Positions 1 through 9,020 of a stretch of 64,000 nucleotides of DNA are shown here, in pieces; positions within the stretch are counted from its first letter, which is position 1, and each line of letters starts with the position of its first letter. The position numbers and the translations under genes are program-made. The notes below the pieces were generated by a model that saw only the letters and a program-made list of their open reading frames with translations, was not told the origin of the DNA and did no database searches. The stretch comes from TOLSYN sp963849065 (GTDB lineage: Bacteria; Acidobacteriota; Terriglobia; Terriglobales; Acidobacteriaceae), in contig CAWKFM010000001.1 in the NCBI GenBank assembly GCA_963849065.1, positions 558,001 through 622,000 of the forward strand. The letters run 5' to 3'.

Positions 1-1424
1 ACCGCGACGACCTCGACATGGTTGTTCCGCACGACGGCCTGGGCCGCGGCGTTGTGCAGGAAATCGTACCTGAGATCGCCTGTGGCGAGCGTGCCTAGAC
101 GGGCTCGCGCGATCTCCGTGCTGCCGAGACCGGCAAGGTCGGTCAGGTAGGGATCGCCGTAGAACGAAACCGCGCCAATGTCATTGAGTGCGATATGTCC
201 CTGCGGATAATAGGCGCGGAAGAACTGCGCCATCTGATACTGCTGGTGGTAGATATCCGCCATGGCCCGCGGCGTGCCGGTGAGGGAGAGGTATGCGCGC
301 ATAAACAGGGGAATGACCAGGAAGCTGGCCAGAAGCAGGAGCGCGGCTGCGGTCCAGACAGAGACGTTGGCGAACAGATCCCATGCGGCGATGGACGCCG
401 CGATCAAACCCAGGGCCACCAGATAGACCTCGTAGCGGTAAAACCAGCGATAGGAGGCAAACATTTGGTGCAACAAAGCAGTGATGAGAAATAACTGCAG
501 CAGTTGCCGGCTCCCGCGTTGAGCATTTCTGCCGAAAGCCAACATCAGCAGCGCAACCAACGCCAGCACAAAGACCTCGGGGCAGTCGGTTGCCATGGTG
601 CGCAGCCGCAGCAGAGTGGCGAGCCCAATCGGACGGGCCTTGATGAGCAGTGAGTTGGGCAGGAAGAATCCGCCGTGGGAGATGCTGTAAAGCCCGAAGA
701 GCGTGACGGGCACCCAGCCGGCGGCGGCAGCGGCCATGGCCGGGAGAAGTTTTTTCTGCAGCAGACAGAGCAGAGCGACCGCAGCGACCAGGAACAGTCC
801 TTCATAGCGGACCGCGACGAGCAAGACGGCGCAAAGCAGAACGGGACGGAGGCTCAGGCGCGAGGCGTTCAGGTAGCGGACGGAGACCATTGCGAACAGC
901 AGGGTTGCGAGTGGCTGCAGAAGGTGTTCCATGGCAACGAAGGTCATGGGCACCATGGGCAGCGTCAGGACCAGGAAGCTGAGTACGGCGCCCGCGTACA
1001 GGTTGGAAGTGACCCCTGCGCGGTTCAGCGCCTCCCAGGAAAGCCAAAGCAGAGCAATTCCGATTGCGATTTGCGCAATCAACGGGATGACGGCCAGCGG
1101 ACCGAAGACCTTGAAGAGGACCGCAAGCAGCAGCGGCCAGAGAATCGATGACGATGCGGAAACGAACCCATGGCTGGTGACTCCGAAGACGCCATGCGCG
1201 GCCAGGTTTTTGGCGATGGCCATGTGGATGTAGGTATCGTCCAAGGCGTAGACAAGGTGACCCTGAGTGGCGGGTAGGGCGGCGGCGAGCACCCAGAAAA
1301 CGCCCAGCAGGTAGAACACGGCGGGGCAGATCAGCGCCGTGAGCCGGAGCCCGCGGCGAGGCGCAGGGGGCAGGCGGTCGACGGGGACGGAGGCAGGGGA
1401 CGCTGCTGGCACCAGGGTTGGCAT
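1..1424 (-). CDS. Polytopic membrane protein, candidate GT-C type glycosyltransferase (3' end off window)
   Basis: The minus-strand frame is open from ATG at 1424 to the left edge, giving 474 codons without a stop. An in-frame TGA lies four codons upstream, so this ATG is the only nearby start. The protein opens with a short Pro/Ala-rich cytoplasmic tail and a hydrophobic helix. An acidic motif DDTYIH follows in the first predicted periplasmic loop, then many Leu/Ala/Val-rich helices. This resembles lipid-linked-sugar glycosyltransferases (ArnT/PMT-like GT-C fold), where an acidic motif in the first loop is catalytic. The substrate cannot be told, and some membrane proteins of this layout have no known activity. 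The protein is transcribed away from the ribosomal operon. Confidence 0.6.
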   Translation of the reverse strand, partial: MPTLVPAASPASVPVDRLPPAPRRGLRLTALICPAVFYLLGVFWVLAAALPATQGHLVYALDDTYIHMAIAKNLAAHGVFGVTSHGFVSASSSILWPLLLAVLFKVFGPLAVIPLIAQIAIGIALLWLSWEALNRAGVTSNLYAGAVLSFLVLTLPMVPMTFVAMEHLLQPLATLLFAMVSVRYLNASRLSLRPVLLCAVLLVAVRYEGLFLVAAVALLCLLQKKLLPAMAAAAAGWVPVTLFGLYSISHGGFFLPNSLLIKARPIGLATLLRLRTMATDCPEVFVLALVALLMLAFGRNAQRGSRQLLQLFLITALLHQMFASYRWFYRYEVYLVALGLIAASIAAWDLFANVSVWTAAALLLLASFLVIPLFMRAYLSLTGTPRAMADIYHQQYQMAQFFRAYYPQGHIALNDIGAVSFYGDPYLTDLAGLGSTEIARARLGTLATGDLRYDFLHNAAAQAVVRNNHVEVVA

Positions 1425-1466
1425 AGAGGCTCAGGCGGGTCGTGTCGCAGAGCTGAATTGATCCAA

Positions 1467-1494
1467 AGTGTACTCTGGACTGGGGGTTTTGCAA
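1467..1494 (-). promoter_or_regulatory. Candidate sigma70 promoter for the membrane protein
   Basis: Read on the minus strand there is TTGCAA (1494-1489), a 16-nt spacer, then TACACT (1472-1467). This places a start about 35 nt upstream of the ATG at 1424. It is a pattern match only. Confidence 0.4.
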
Positions 1495-1567
1495 AGTCGC
1501 ATCGCGACCGGAGGGTTGGCGGACGAGCGGGACGGAAAGGAACCGAAGGAAATTGAGTGCGGGCTGG

Positions 1568-1596
1568 TTGACCGGCTGGCGAACGTGTTGTTATAT
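1568..1596 (+). promoter_or_regulatory. Candidate sigma70 promoter of the str-S10-spc-alpha operon
   Basis: TTGACC (1568-1573), a 17-nt spacer and TTATAT (1591-1596) fit a housekeeping promoter with ideal spacing. It is the best match in the gap before rpsL. The predicted start is near 1603. Confidence 0.5.
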
Positions 1597-2017
1597 TTGA
1601 ATGGTTCTGCGAGTCTGTCTGGCTTGTCTGTGTAGTTTGTCGAGCTTTTACTGTACGATCAGCCTAATGGCGCTTCACGGCGCTTGAAGTAAGGGCTTCC
1701 TCGCTGAAACGAATCTGCGCTGCCCGTGGCGCATGGCTACGGGGTATGCAGGTTCAGGTTGCGAAACGGAACGCTCCCGGCGGAGATTCAGGCAGAATGC
1801 CTGGGCAATTGACCGGGGACAAAGCGTCACCGTCGCCGCCTCTATCCAGGAAACGTGAGATTTCCCCGCAATTGCGATTGCGGAGAGTATGGTTGAGCGC
1901 CGCGCGAGCGGATGGCTTGGCCAGCCCTGAGTGGGTTGTGAGCGGCGTTGCCCGCCGGATAAGCGGGCGCGGCCGCCAGTGGCGCCACAGTGCGTCCGAA
2001 TAAAAGGAGCTGCAAGA

Positions 2018-2392
2018 GTGCCTACGTTTAATCAGTTGGTGCGTAAGGGGCGCAAGGCGCCGCGCTACAAGACGGCAAGCCCTGCCCTGCAGGCCTGCCC
2101 GCAGAAGCGTGGAGTCTGCACCCGCGTCTACACCCAGACGCCTAAGAAACCGAACTCGGCTCTTCGGAAGGTTGCCCGCGTGCGCCTGACGAACGGGATC
2201 GAGGTGACAACCTATATTCCCGGCGTTGGCCACAACCTGCAGGAGCACTCGATTGTGCTCATTCGCGGCGGCCGCGTGAAGGATTTGCCGGGTGTTCGCT
2301 ACCACGTGATCCGTGGAACGCTGGACTCGGTGGGAGTTGCCAACCGCAGACAGAGCCGCTCCAAGTACGGAGCGAAGCGGCCGAAGTCGTAA
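2018..2392 (+). CDS. rpsL: 30S ribosomal protein S12
   Basis: This is the decoding-centre protein of the small subunit, 124 residues, the usual bacterial length. The GTG start at 2018 is chosen because an AGGAG lies ten bases upstream at 2004-2008. The product then begins VPTFNQLVRKGRK as in the family; the longer upstream frame is unrelated sequence. The conserved loops TPKKPNSALRK and GRVKDLPGVRYH are intact, with the Lys residues at the classical streptomycin-resistance sites in wild-type form. It is the first gene of the str operon. The last 20 bases, including the stop, are duplicated in tandem just downstream. Confidence 0.97.
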   Translation: MPTFNQLVRKGRKAPRYKTASPALQACPQKRGVCTRVYTQTPKKPNSALRKVARVRLTNGIEVTTYIPGVGHNLQEHSIVLIRGGRVKDLPGVRYHVIRGTLDSVGVANRRQSRSKYGAKRPKS

Positions 2393-2412
2393 CGAAGCGG
2401 CCGAAGTCGTAA
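2373..2412 (+). repeat. Perfect 20-bp tandem duplication at the rpsL stop codon
   Basis: The unit CGAAGCGGCCGAAGTCGTAA occurs at 2373-2392 and again, without any gap or mismatch, at 2393-2412. The first copy is the last six codons plus the TAA of rpsL. The second TAA is out of frame with the gene. Confidence 0.95.
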
Positions 2413-2544
2413 CGATATTGGCTTAGGCGACGGGTACGGGCCAGCCGATGGCCCTCCGGTCGCTGACAGCCGTAAACCATCCGGCGTCTCAATTGGGAGA
2501 TGGCCGGGAGTACCGCCGAAGAGGCAGGGAAGAGGAGCAAGTGA

Positions 2545-3015
2545 ATGCCTAGAAAAGGCCATATTGCCAAGCGCGAACCGATGCCGGATCCGATCTACGG
2601 ATCGACCTTGGCCAACAAGTTTGTCAACAACCTGATGTGGGACGGCAAGAAGAGCACCGCGCAGGGCATCTTCTACAAGGCCATGACGCAGTTGGAACAG
2701 AAGGGCGGCGACGAGGCCCTGAAGCTGTTCAAGAAGGCGGTGGAGAACTGCAAGCCGCTGCTGGAAGTGAAGACCCGCCGCGTGGGCGGCGCCAACTATC
2801 AGGTCCCGGTGGAAGTGAACGCCGAACGGCGCACCTCGCTGGCGATTCGCTGGCTGATCTCGTATTCGCGCAGCCGTCCTGAAAAGGGCATGATCGACAA
2901 GCTGGCCAACGAGCTGCTGGACGCCGCCAACGGCAAGGGCGCGGCAATGAAGAAGAAGGAAGACGTACACCGCATGGCCGAGGCCAACAAGGCCTTTGCG
3001 CACTATCGCTGGTAG
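2545..3015 (+). CDS. rpsG: 30S ribosomal protein S7
   Basis: S7 nucleates assembly of the 30S head and contacts the E-site tRNA. The 156-residue product has the normal bacterial length and begins MPRKGHIAKREPMPDPIYGS. It keeps the family segment NYQVPVEV and a C-terminal region ending in FAHYRW. A GAGGAG ribosome-binding site sits 8-10 bases before the ATG. It lies between rpsL and fusA, the standard str order. Confidence 0.97.
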   Translation: MPRKGHIAKREPMPDPIYGSTLANKFVNNLMWDGKKSTAQGIFYKAMTQLEQKGGDEALKLFKKAVENCKPLLEVKTRRVGGANYQVPVEVNAERRTSLAIRWLISYSRSRPEKGMIDKLANELLDAANGKGAAMKKKEDVHRMAEANKAFAHYRW

Positions 3016-3023
3016 GACTTTGA

Positions 3024-3048
3024 CCCGCACGGGCTTCGGCCCGGCGGG
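3024..3048 (+). other. Hairpin with UUCG loop in the rpsG-fusA spacer
   Basis: CCCGC-A-CGGGC, loop TTCG, GCCCG-GCGGG forms a ten-pair stem with one bulged base. No T-run follows, so it is not a standard terminator. It is one of many such hairpins in this operon. Confidence 0.6.
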
Positions 3049-3163
3049 CTTTCCAGTGAAGGCGCCGATTGCGGCAGGAGCAGCCTACAGGCTGCGTCGA
3101 CAAGAAACCAGCACGGGCCACCCCCAACGCCCGGGCGATGAGAAAAAGGGATAGGTAGAAGCT

Positions 3164-5260
3164 TTGGCTCGACAAGTTCCATTAGAACGTTGCAGGAACA
3201 TCGGCATCATGGCGCACATCGATGCCGGGAAGACGACAACGACCGAGCGCGTGTTGTTTTACACGGGCCGCCTGCACCGCATTGGCGAAGTGCACGAAGG
3301 CACGGCGACGATGGATTGGATGGCGCAGGAGCAGGAACGCGGCATCACGATCACGTCGGCGGCGACCACGTGCATGTGGAAAGACATCACGATCAACATC
3401 ATCGACACCCCTGGCCACGTGGACTTCACGGCCGAGGTGGAGCGCTCGCTGCGCGTGCTGGACGGCGCGGTGGCGGTGTTTGACGCGGTGCACGGCGTGG
3501 AGCCGCAGTCGGAGACGGTGTGGCGGCAGGCCGACAAGTACGCGGTGCCCCGCATTTGCTTCATTAACAAGATGGACAAGATGGGCGCCGATTTCGATCA
3601 CGCCGTCGACACCATCCGCAAGCGCCTGGCGGCCAAGCCGGTGGCGATCCAAATGCCGATTGGGCAGGCGGAAAAGTTCAAGGGCTGCATCGACCTGTTC
3701 AACATGAAGGCGATCTACTGGCACGACGAGACCATGGGTGCCGACTACGCGGTGGAAGAGATTCCGGCCGAGTTGATGAAGAAGGCCCAGGCGATGCGCC
3801 AGTTGATGGTGGAAACCATCGTGGAAAACGACGATGGCGACGAGCTGATGGCCAAGTACATTGAGGGCGATGAGATTTCCGTGGAGAAGCTGAAGGCTTC
3901 GCTGCGCAAGTCGGTGATCGCGATCAAGATCTTCCCGGTGATTCTGGGCACGGCATTCAAGAACAAGGGCGTGCAGCCGCTGCTGGATGCGGTGGTGGAA
4001 TTTCTGCCTTCGCCGCTGGATGTTCCGCCAGTGACGGGCGTAAATCCCGATAACGGCAAGGAAGAAGTACGTCACGCGAACGACGAAGAGCCGTTCTCGG
4101 CGCTGGCGTTCAAGATCATGACCGATCCGTTTGTGGGGCAGTTGACGTTTATCCGGGTGTACTCGGGAGTTCTGAAGACGGGCGACATGGCCTACAACGC
4201 CAATCGTCTGAAGCATGAGCGCATTGGCCGCCTGTTGCGCATGCACGCCAATAAGCGCGAGGAAATCACTGAAGTTCGCGCCGGCGACATTTGCGCCTGC
4301 GTGGGACTGAAGAACGTGACCACGGGCGACACTATCTGCAACGAGGACAAGCCGATCCTGCTGGAGAACATCGAGTTCCCGGAGCCGGTGATTCACGTGG
4401 CGGTGGAACCGAAGACCAAGACGGACCAGGAAAAGATGGGCGTCGCGCTGCACAAGTTGGCCCAGGAAGATCCCACGTTCCGGGTACACACCGACGAGGA
4501 CAGCTCGCAGACCATCATTAGCGGCATGGGTGAGCTCCACCTGGAAATCATCGTCGACCGCATGATGCGCGAGTTCAATGTGCAGGCCAACGTGGGCAAG
4601 CCGCAGGTGGCCTACCGCGAGACGGTGCGCAAGAACTCGGAGGCCGAGGGTAAATACATTCGCCAGACAGGTGGCAGCGGCCAGTACGGCCACGTCAAGC
4701 TCCGTCTGAGTCCGAATGAGCCGGGTAAGGGATTTGAGTTCGAAGACGCGACCAAGGGCGGCTCGGTTCCCAAGGAATACATTAAGCCGATCGAGATGGG
4801 AATTAAGGAAGCCATGGAGGGCGGCGTATTGGCCGGCTATCCCATGGTGGATGTGAAGGCTTCGCTCTACGACGGCAGCTATCACGAAGTCGATTCCAAC
4901 GAATTGGCGTTCAAGATCGCGGCGTCGATGGCCTTCAAGGAAGCGGCCCGCAAGGCCAGCCCGGTTCTGCTGGAGCCGGTGATGTCGGTGGAAGTGGTGG
5001 TTCCGGAAGAGTACATGGGCACCATTATTGGCGACCTGAATAGCCGCCGCGGGCGCATCGAGGGTATCGAGCACCGCGCCGGATCGCAGGTCATCAAGTC
5101 GATGGTACCGCTGGCCGAAATGTTCGGCTACGCAACCAACATGCGCTCCAACACGCAGGGGCGCGCGACGTTCTCGATGCACTTTTCACGCTACGAGGAA
5201 GCCCCGCGCTCGGTGGCGGAGGAAATCGTAGCCAAGGTGCAGGGCAAGACGGGCAGATAA
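3164..5260 (+). CDS. fusA: Translation elongation factor G
   Basis: EF-G is the GTPase that moves tRNA and mRNA through the ribosome after peptide-bond formation. It also acts with the recycling factor. The 698-residue product has the P-loop AHIDAGKTTTT near residue 17, the switch II motif DTPGHVDF and the base-recognition motif NKMDK. Domains II-V follow to the normal C-terminus. The start is TTG at 3164, giving the family-like opening MARQVPLERCRNIGIMAHID. The upstream GGGATAGG serves as a weak ribosome-binding site. It sits in the usual place between rpsG and tuf. Confidence 0.97.
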   Translation: MARQVPLERCRNIGIMAHIDAGKTTTTERVLFYTGRLHRIGEVHEGTATMDWMAQEQERGITITSAATTCMWKDITINIIDTPGHVDFTAEVERSLRVLDGAVAVFDAVHGVEPQSETVWRQADKYAVPRICFINKMDKMGADFDHAVDTIRKRLAAKPVAIQMPIGQAEKFKGCIDLFNMKAIYWHDETMGADYAVEEIPAELMKKAQAMRQLMVETIVENDDGDELMAKYIEGDEISVEKLKASLRKSVIAIKIFPVILGTAFKNKGVQPLLDAVVEFLPSPLDVPPVTGVNPDNGKEEVRHANDEEPFSALAFKIMTDPFVGQLTFIRVYSGVLKTGDMAYNANRLKHERIGRLLRMHANKREEITEVRAGDICACVGLKNVTTGDTICNEDKPILLENIEFPEPVIHVAVEPKTKTDQEKMGVALHKLAQEDPTFRVHTDEDSSQTIISGMGELHLEIIVDRMMREFNVQANVGKPQVAYRETVRKNSEAEGKYIRQTGGSGQYGHVKLRLSPNEPGKGFEFEDATKGGSVPKEYIKPIEMGIKEAMEGGVLAGYPMVDVKASLYDGSYHEVDSNELAFKIAASMAFKEAARKASPVLLEPVMSVEVVVPEEYMGTIIGDLNSRRGRIEGIEHRAGSQVIKSMVPLAEMFGYATNMRSNTQGRATFSMHFSRYEEAPRSVAEEIVAKVQGKTGR

Positions 5261-5328
5261 AGTTCAACCGCGGCGCGCGGAACGAATGCGCGGCGCCACA
5301 GCGATAATCAAGACGGAGCTCGAGAGCA

Positions 5329-6513
5329 ATGGCGAAAGAGAAATTTGACCGCAGCAAGCCGCACGTGAACGTTGGGACGATCGGGCACATCGATCATGGC
5401 AAGACGACGCTGACGGCGGCGATCACGAAGGTGCTGGCAAAGCACAATCCGAACATCAAATTCCGCTCGTTCGACTCGATCGACAATGCGCCGGAAGAGC
5501 GCGAGCGCGGCATTACGATTGCCACGGCGCACGTGGAGTATGAGACGGCCAACCGTCACTACGCCCACGTGGATTGCCCGGGCCACGCCGACTACATCAA
5601 GAACATGATCACCGGCGCGGCGCAGATGGACGGCGCCATTCTGGTGGTTGCGGCCACCGACGGCCCGATGCCGCAGACCAAGGAGCACGTGCTGCTGGCG
5701 CGCCAGGTGGGCGTTCCCTGCGTGGTGGTGTTCCTGAACAAGTGTGACGCGGTGGAAGATCCTGAGCTGATCGACCTGGTGGAGATGGAAGTCCGCGAAC
5801 TGCTGTCGAAGTACAAGTTCCCGGGCGACGACCTGCCGGTGATTCGGGGCTCGGCCCTGGGCGCGCTGAACGGCGAACCGCAGTGGGAAAAGAGCGTGGA
5901 CGAGCTGATGGCTGCGGTGGACGCCTATGTTCCGCTGCCGGCGCGCGCCATCGACCAGCCGTTCCTGATGCCGATCGAAGATATTTTTTCGATCTCGGGA
6001 CGCGGCACGGTGGTGACGGGCCGTATCGAGCGCGGCAAGGTGAAGGTAGGCGAGGAAGTCGAAATCGTGGGCTTCCGCGACACGCGCAAGACGGTTGTGA
6101 CCGGCGTGGAAATGTTCAAGAAGCAACTGGACGAAGGCCTGGCGGGCGACAACGCTGGACTGCTGTTGCGCGGCATCGGCAAGGATGACGTGGAACGCGG
6201 CATGGTGCTGGCCAAGACGGGTTCGATTACGCCGCACACCAAGATCAAGGGCGAGGTCTACATTCTGTCGAAGGAAGAAGGCGGGCGTCATACGCCGTTC
6301 TTCAACGGCTACCGTCCGCAGTTTTATTTCCGGACGACGGACGTGACGGGTGTGGCGAAGCTGCCGGAAGGCGTCGAGATGGTGATGCCGGGCGACAACG
6401 TTGCGCTGGAGATCGAGTTGATTACTCCGGTGGCCATGGAAAAGGGCCTGCGCTTTGCCATCCGCGAAGGCGGCCGCACGGTGGGCGCCGGAACGATTAC
6501 GGAAATTCTGTAA
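5329..6513 (+). CDS. tuf: Translation elongation factor Tu
   Basis: EF-Tu delivers aminoacyl-tRNA to the ribosomal A site using GTP. The 394-residue protein starts MAKEKFDRSKPHVNVGTIGH and carries the G1 motif GHIDHGKT, G3 DCPGHADY and G4 NKCD. The beta-barrel domains 2 and 3 are complete through GAGTITEIL. It follows fusA by 68 nt. Only one tuf copy is in the window; a second elsewhere in the genome cannot be excluded. Confidence 0.97.
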   Translation: MAKEKFDRSKPHVNVGTIGHIDHGKTTLTAAITKVLAKHNPNIKFRSFDSIDNAPEERERGITIATAHVEYETANRHYAHVDCPGHADYIKNMITGAAQMDGAILVVAATDGPMPQTKEHVLLARQVGVPCVVVFLNKCDAVEDPELIDLVEMEVRELLSKYKFPGDDLPVIRGSALGALNGEPQWEKSVDELMAAVDAYVPLPARAIDQPFLMPIEDIFSISGRGTVVTGRIERGKVKVGEEVEIVGFRDTRKTVVTGVEMFKKQLDEGLAGDNAGLLLRGIGKDDVERGMVLAKTGSITPHTKIKGEVYILSKEEGGRHTPFFNGYRPQFYFRTTDVTGVAKLPEGVEMVMPGDNVALEIELITPVAMEKGLRFAIREGGRTVGAGTITEIL

Positions 6514-6529
6514 GGGAGCTGAGCGGGCC

Positions 6530-6573
6530 ATCCCACCTTGGCCGCCAAAGCGGCGGCGAAGGTGGGGCACCCG
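6530..6573 (-). repeat. GTGCCCCA-family palindromic repeat, copy 1
   Basis: On the minus strand the element starts CGGGTGCCCCACCTTCGCCG and ends GGCCAAGGTGGGA, forming a long hairpin. It lies between tuf and rpsJ, the only copy inside the ribosomal operon. It belongs to the same family as copies at 44111, 44956, 45810, 51924, 53487, 55661 and 59957. Confidence 0.75.
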
Positions 6574-6657
6574 ACGCCTTCCAAGGTTACTTTCACGCTG
6601 GATTGATAAAGAAGTCGCGGCGACTAGAAGACCGCACGATCTTTGAGGGTTGAAACA

Positions 6658-6987
<330 letters not shown>

Positions 6988-7065
6988 CCCGGCCGGTGCG
7001 CCCTGAGCGCGCGGCCCTCACAGTGCCCGGCGCCTTTTACGGGGTGGGCATGATGGAGAGATGCA

Positions 7066-7794
7066 ATGTCAGTCAATGGAATTCTAGGCAGGAAAGTGGG
7101 CATGACGCAGCTGTTCGATGACAAGGGTGACGTTCGCCCGGTCACCGTGCTGCAGGCCGGTCCCTGCGTGATTACGCAGTTGAAGAGCATGACCCGGGAC
7201 GGCTACGACGCCGCCCAGATCGGGCTGGTGGAGTTTGTGAAGGACTCGCGCCTGACCAAGGCGATGAAGGGCCACTTCGCGAAGCACGACCTTCCCCCGG
7301 TGAAGTTCATGAAGGAAGTTGACGTGGTGGAGGACGAAGCGGGCGCCGACTGGAGCGTGAAGGTGGGCGACAGGGTTCTGGTCGATCTGTTCGACGGCAC
7401 CAAGTTCGTCGACATCACCGGTACCAGCAAGGGACGCGGCTTCGCGGGCGTTGTGAAGCGCCACAAGTTTGCTGGCGGTCCGGCGGCCCATGGCCACATG
7501 TTCCAGGTGCAGGGCTCGATTGGCGCTTCGTCGTTCCCCTCGCGTGTCTTTCCGGGCACGCGCATGAGCGGCCACATGGGCGACGTAACGGTGACGGTGC
7601 GCAATCTGCGGGTTCTGGGCGTGGACAAGGACGAGAACCTGCTGGTAGTGGAAGGCGCGGTTCCGGGACACCGGGACGGCTACCTGGTGATCACCAAGGC
7701 CAAGAAGCCGCCGAGAGAGCGTCGCGGATTCAGCGGCGAGGGTACGGCGATCAACCCGCTGAAGGCCTCCAAGCGCGCTGCCAAGGGCAAGTAA
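7066..7794 (+). CDS. rplC: 50S ribosomal protein L3
   Basis: L3 binds the 3' end of 23S rRNA near the peptidyl-transferase centre and starts large-subunit assembly. The 242-residue product has the family core GRGFAGVVKRHKF and the loop GSIGASSFPSRVFPGTRMSG. It is about 30 residues longer than typical, because of a basic C-terminal tail rich in Lys, Arg and Ala. Its last six bases plus stop are repeated 13 nt downstream. Next gene in the usual order is rplD. Confidence 0.96.
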   Translation: MSVNGILGRKVGMTQLFDDKGDVRPVTVLQAGPCVITQLKSMTRDGYDAAQIGLVEFVKDSRLTKAMKGHFAKHDLPPVKFMKEVDVVEDEAGADWSVKVGDRVLVDLFDGTKFVDITGTSKGRGFAGVVKRHKFAGGPAAHGHMFQVQGSIGASSFPSRVFPGTRMSGHMGDVTVTVRNLRVLGVDKDENLLVVEGAVPGHRDGYLVITKAKKPPRERRGFSGEGTAINPLKASKRAAKGK

Positions 7795-7807
7795 CCCAGG
7801 CAAGTAA
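7786..7807 (+). repeat. 9-bp direct repeat spanning the rplC stop codon
   Basis: GGCAAGTAA occurs at 7786-7794 (last two codons and stop) and again at 7799-7807, out of frame. It resembles in kind the duplications at the rpsL and rplN stops. Confidence 0.7.
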
Positions 7808-7813
7808 GTTTTA

Positions 7814-7845
7814 GCTTCCCCGCCGGAAGATTGCTGGCGGGGAGC
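7814..7845 (+). other. Hairpin in the rplC-rplD spacer
   Basis: GCTTCCCCGCC pairs with GGCGGGGAGC around an 11-nt loop, with one bulged T. No T-run follows. It may affect mRNA stability or translation of rplD; that is inference. Confidence 0.5.
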
Positions 7846-7938
7846 ATGAATGTGAAAACGAAACCTTCCGCGGATGCATATTGACGGAAGGCAACTGAAA
7901 AGGGCCGCCGAAGATGCGAGCCCGGCAAAGGAAAAGAA

Positions 7939-8604
7939 ATGGCTACCATTGATGTGCTGAATCTGGCCGGCCAGAAAGTGGGATCGCTCGATCTGGCCGA
8001 AGAAGTGTTCGGCGCGGTGAACGAGGACCTGCTCTGGGAATCGGTGCAGCATTACCGTGCGGCGCAACGCGCCGGCACCCATGCCACCAAGAACAAGAAG
8101 CTGGTTGCCGGTTCCGGCAAAAAGCTGTGGAAGCAGAAGGGAACAGGGCGGGCCCGCGTGGGCAGCGTCCGTTCGCCCATCTGGCGCCACGGCGGTACGG
8201 TCCACGGACCGCAGCCGCGCTCCTATGATTACGCCTTCCCGCGCAAGAAGCTGCTGGGCGCGCTGCGCTCGGCGCTGGCGGCCAAACTGCAGGACGGCAA
8301 CCTGGTGGTGATCGATTCGCTGGAGTTGCAGGAAGCGAAGACGAAGACCTTCCGACAGGTTCTGACCGGGCTGAAGTTCAAGAAGACCGCGCTGGTGGTG
8401 GAGGCGGGCGCGAATCTGAATCCGAACCTGGAGCTTTCCACCCGCAATATTGCGGGAGTCCAGATGCTGTACGGTCCCGAGGTTCATCCCTATCACCTGC
8501 TGCGCCACGAACTGGCGGTTTTCTCGATGGCCGCGTTGGAAAAGCTGCAGGGTTCGCTGAAGGCCTCGGCGCCGAAGCGGAAGGCGGAGGTGGCAAATGT
8601 CTAA
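7939..8604 (+). CDS. rplD: 50S ribosomal protein L4
   Basis: L4 lines the peptide exit tunnel. In enterobacteria it also represses its own operon. The 221-residue product has the tunnel-loop region KQKGTGRARVGSVRSPIWR and the following GGTVHGPQPRSYDY. Its stop overlaps the rplW start by 8 nt, which suggests coupled translation. An E. coli-style S10 leader cannot be recognised by eye. Confidence 0.96.
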   Translation: MATIDVLNLAGQKVGSLDLAEEVFGAVNEDLLWESVQHYRAAQRAGTHATKNKKLVAGSGKKLWKQKGTGRARVGSVRSPIWRHGGTVHGPQPRSYDYAFPRKKLLGALRSALAAKLQDGNLVVIDSLELQEAKTKTFRQVLTGLKFKKTALVVEAGANLNPNLELSTRNIAGVQMLYGPEVHPYHLLRHELAVFSMAALEKLQGSLKASAPKRKAEVANV

Positions 8605-8893
8605 GTCTCCTTACCAGATCGTCCGCAAGCCGGTGATCACCGAAAAGGGACTGAGCGTGAAGGAAGTCGAGAACACGCTGGTCTTCCAGGTGGCCGCGGA
8701 TGCGACCAAGACGGAGATTAAGGAAGCGGTGCAGAAGGCTTTCAATGTGAAGGTTTCCGGCGTCCGCACCGCCAACTTCCTGGGCAAGGAGCGGCGCCGC
8801 GGCAAGTTTACCGGCTTCCGTCCTGACTGGAAGAAGGCCTACGTACGGCTTGCCGAGGGCGAGAAGATGCCCGAGTACGCGCAGAATATTTAA
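8597..8893 (+). CDS. rplW: 50S ribosomal protein L23
   Basis: L23 sits at the tunnel exit and is the docking site for signal recognition particle and trigger factor. The 98-residue protein has typical length and the family segment IVRKPVITEKG. The central basic loop is followed by the family motif GFRPDWKKAYVRL. It overlaps rplD by 8 nt and is separated from rplB by a 127-nt spacer with two hairpins. Confidence 0.96.
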   Translation: MSKSPYQIVRKPVITEKGLSVKEVENTLVFQVAADATKTEIKEAVQKAFNVKVSGVRTANFLGKERRRGKFTGFRPDWKKAYVRLAEGEKMPEYAQNI

Positions 8894-8977
8894 CCGCTGC
8901 GCGAATTGAGCGCCGCGAAGTAGAGCAACGCGGCACTGCCGGATGGGAGAACGAAACCCTATCTGTCCGGCCCAAGC

Positions 8978-9005
8978 GATCCCGCCGTGAAGACGGCCTG
9001 GGATC
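8978..9005 (+). other. Two-part hairpin just before rplB
   Basis: GATCCC (8978-8983) pairs with GGGATC (9000-9005), and inside it GCCGT pairs with ACGGC around the loop GAAG. It ends 15 nt before the rplB ATG, so it could modulate rplB initiation. Confidence 0.55.
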
Positions 9006-9020
9006 TGGAAGAGAAGAATT

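Larger units (their letters stand above)
1425..2017. other. Divergent intergenic region and long leader of the ribosomal-protein operon
   Basis: No credible gene lies in these 593 bases. They hold divergent promoter candidates at 1467-1494 (minus) and 1568-1596 (plus). If the plus promoter is used, rpsL has a leader of about 415 nt. That leader contains a clean hairpin, GCCCGC (1950-1955) with GCGGGC (1963-1968), about 50 nt before the rpsL start. An 85-codon plus-strand frame from 1746 to 2003 has no ribosome-binding site or recognisable product, and I do not call it. Confidence 0.6.

Noticed and set aside
1746..2003. 85-codon plus-strand frame in the rpsL leader
   Set aside because: No ribosome-binding site, no recognisable product, and it lies in the probable leader.
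3182..5182. 666-codon minus-strand open frame opposite fusA
   Set aside because: It is the antisense shadow of a conserved high-GC gene; the product is rich in Arg, His and Leu and resembles no protein.
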